Part shown: positions 7,387 through 8,010 of the stretch, piece by piece | Layout of the letters: each line of letters opens with the position of its first letter | Numbering within the stretch: position 1 is the first letter of the stretch | NCBI GenBank assembly: GCA_028288545.1 | Contig: JAQBNQ010000601.1 | Span: 1-8,010, forward strand | Direction of reading: 5' to 3' | Source of the DNA: Bacteroidota bacterium | GTDB lineage: Bacteria; Bacteroidota; Bacteroidia; Chitinophagales; LD1 | Length of the DNA: 8,010 bases | Notes under the pieces: model-generated | Told to the model about the DNA's origin: nothing | Seen by the model: the letters and a program-made list of their open reading frames with translations, nothing else | The model's database searches: none | Position numbers and translations under genes: made by a program

Positions 7387-7415
7387 CAAATGTAATTATT
7401 TTGTGTAACCGCCAA
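7387..7415 (-). promoter_or_regulatory. Bacteroidota-type promoter of the barrel-protein gene
   Basis: On the minus strand the -7 element TACATTTG (7394-7387) matches TAnnTTTG exactly. A TTG (7415-7413) lies 18 bases upstream, near the expected -33 spacing. Transcription would start near 7380, giving a leader of roughly 25 bases before the ATG at 7355. The promoter sits in the 80-base gap after the CNNM-family gene, and it would leave the upstream in-frame start at 7430 untranscribed. Confidence 0.7.
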
Positions 7416-7435
7416 CCGGCAACAGGCCAAAGGGC

Positions 7436-8010
7436 TTATTCCTTCACTTTTATTCGCACAAGTTCTATCCTTTTTTCGCTGGCTTTAAGGATTTTGATGT
7501 GATACTTATCCAGGTCAATAGAAGTGCCAGCCTCAGGTATATCCTCAAAACCGCTGATCACATAACCCGATAAGGTAGTATATTCCCCCTCTGGTATTTG
7601 AAGGCCATACTCCTGGTTAACGTGGTCAACCTCCAACCTGCCCGAAAAAACAAACTCCACGTCTGATATCTTTTTCTCCGTCAGGTTCTCCTCGTCATGC
7701 TCATCCTGTATCTCGCCAAAAATCTCTTCCATCAAATCTTCCAACGTTATTATCCCTGCGGTTCCGCCGTACTCATCTACCACCCAGGCTATATTCTTTT
7801 TATCGCGGATAAACTGCAGCATCAAATCGCGGGCGGTCATCGTTTCGGGTATTATCAATAAAGGCCGGATAACAGGTTTTAACGATTGGGGCTCCTTTAG
7901 CAGGTCAAAGTGGTGAACGTAGCCCAGTATTTTATCAATGGTTTCGTTGTAAACGATAATGCGCGAAAGTTTGGTTTCAATCAGTTTCTTCTTCAGGCTA
8001 TCCAGCCCCT
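7436..8010 (-). CDS. CNNM/CorC-HlyC family membrane protein, C-terminal part
   Basis: The frame is open from the right edge to a TAA at 7438-7436 and gives 190 complete residues of the C-terminus. The visible part starts inside a CBS pair (KLSRIIVYNETIDKILGYVH, 13-32), continues with the second CBS motif and the family signature VVDEYGGTAGIITLEDLMEE (76-95) followed by IFGEIQDEHD, and ends with a CorC_HlyC (transporter-associated) domain from about 112 to 190 (FSGRLEVDHVN, TLSGYVISG, IELVRIKV). The usual protein has about 420-440 residues with an N-terminal CNNM (DUF21) membrane domain, which lies outside the window. Members are annotated as hemolysin-family or CorC-like proteins and are linked to Mg2+/Co2+ handling; Bacteroidota GldE is a related branch, but nothing visible singles it out. 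The acidic GEIQDEHDEE stretch is typical. A TTG at 7858 is internal, not a start. Confidence 0.94.
   Translation of the reverse strand, partial: GLDSLKKKLIETKLSRIIVYNETIDKILGYVHHFDLLKEPQSLKPVIRPLLIIPETMTARDLMLQFIRDKKNIAWVVDEYGGTAGIITLEDLMEEIFGEIQDEHDEENLTEKKISDVEFVFSGRLEVDHVNQEYGLQIPEGEYTTLSGYVISGFEDIPEAGTSIDLDKYHIKILKASEKRIELVRIKVKE

Noticed and set aside
7356..7430. N-terminal extension of the barrel protein to an in-frame start at 7430
   Set aside because: The extra 25 residues precede a perfect signal peptide at MKKFLLVL, and the likely promoter (7387-7415) lies inside the extension.

Overview
The window looks like a chromosomal piece of a Bacteroidota genome, perhaps from the Chitinophagales/Sphingobacteriia side (the order is only a guess). 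The evidence is the two type A T9SS sorting tails, the SprB-type repeats, PKD repeats followed by a dockerin-like and a cohesin-like stretch, the absence of Shine-Dalgarno sequences before the starts, and one promoter matching the Bacteroidota TTG / TAnnTTTG pattern. Base composition is moderate and slightly AT-rich. There are no tRNA or rRNA genes, mobile elements, CRISPR arrays or phage genes.

All five genes lie on the minus strand, so transcription runs from high to low coordinates. In that order they are: (1) 8010-7436, the C-terminal part of a CNNM/CorC-HlyC family membrane protein (CBS pair plus CorC_HlyC domain), cut by the window edge; (2) 7355-6543, a 270-residue outer-membrane beta-barrel protein of the PorT-like/OMP_b-brl type with its own promoter; (3) 6295-4160, a secreted C10 (streptopain-family) cysteine protease with two SprB repeats and a T9SS tail, followed by an intrinsic terminator; (4) 4003-1646, a paralogous C10 protease with three SprB repeats and a T9SS tail, followed by a strong bidirectional terminator; (5) 1484-1, a secreted protein with three PKD domains, a dockerin-like module and the start of a cohesin-like domain, running off the left edge.

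Genes 3, 4 and 5 form a small block of exported proteins. The two proteases are tandem paralogues with intact catalytic residues and intact propeptides. They differ mainly in one SprB repeat and in the composition of the Ig/SprB region. The terminators between them argue for separate transcripts rather than one operon. A joint role (secreted or surface-bound proteolysis and adhesion through the type IX pathway) is inferred from domain content. I found no clearly new system. The most distinctive points are the protease duplication with repeat-number change, the shared half-cystine loss in the last SprB repeat, and the local codon shift in gene 3.
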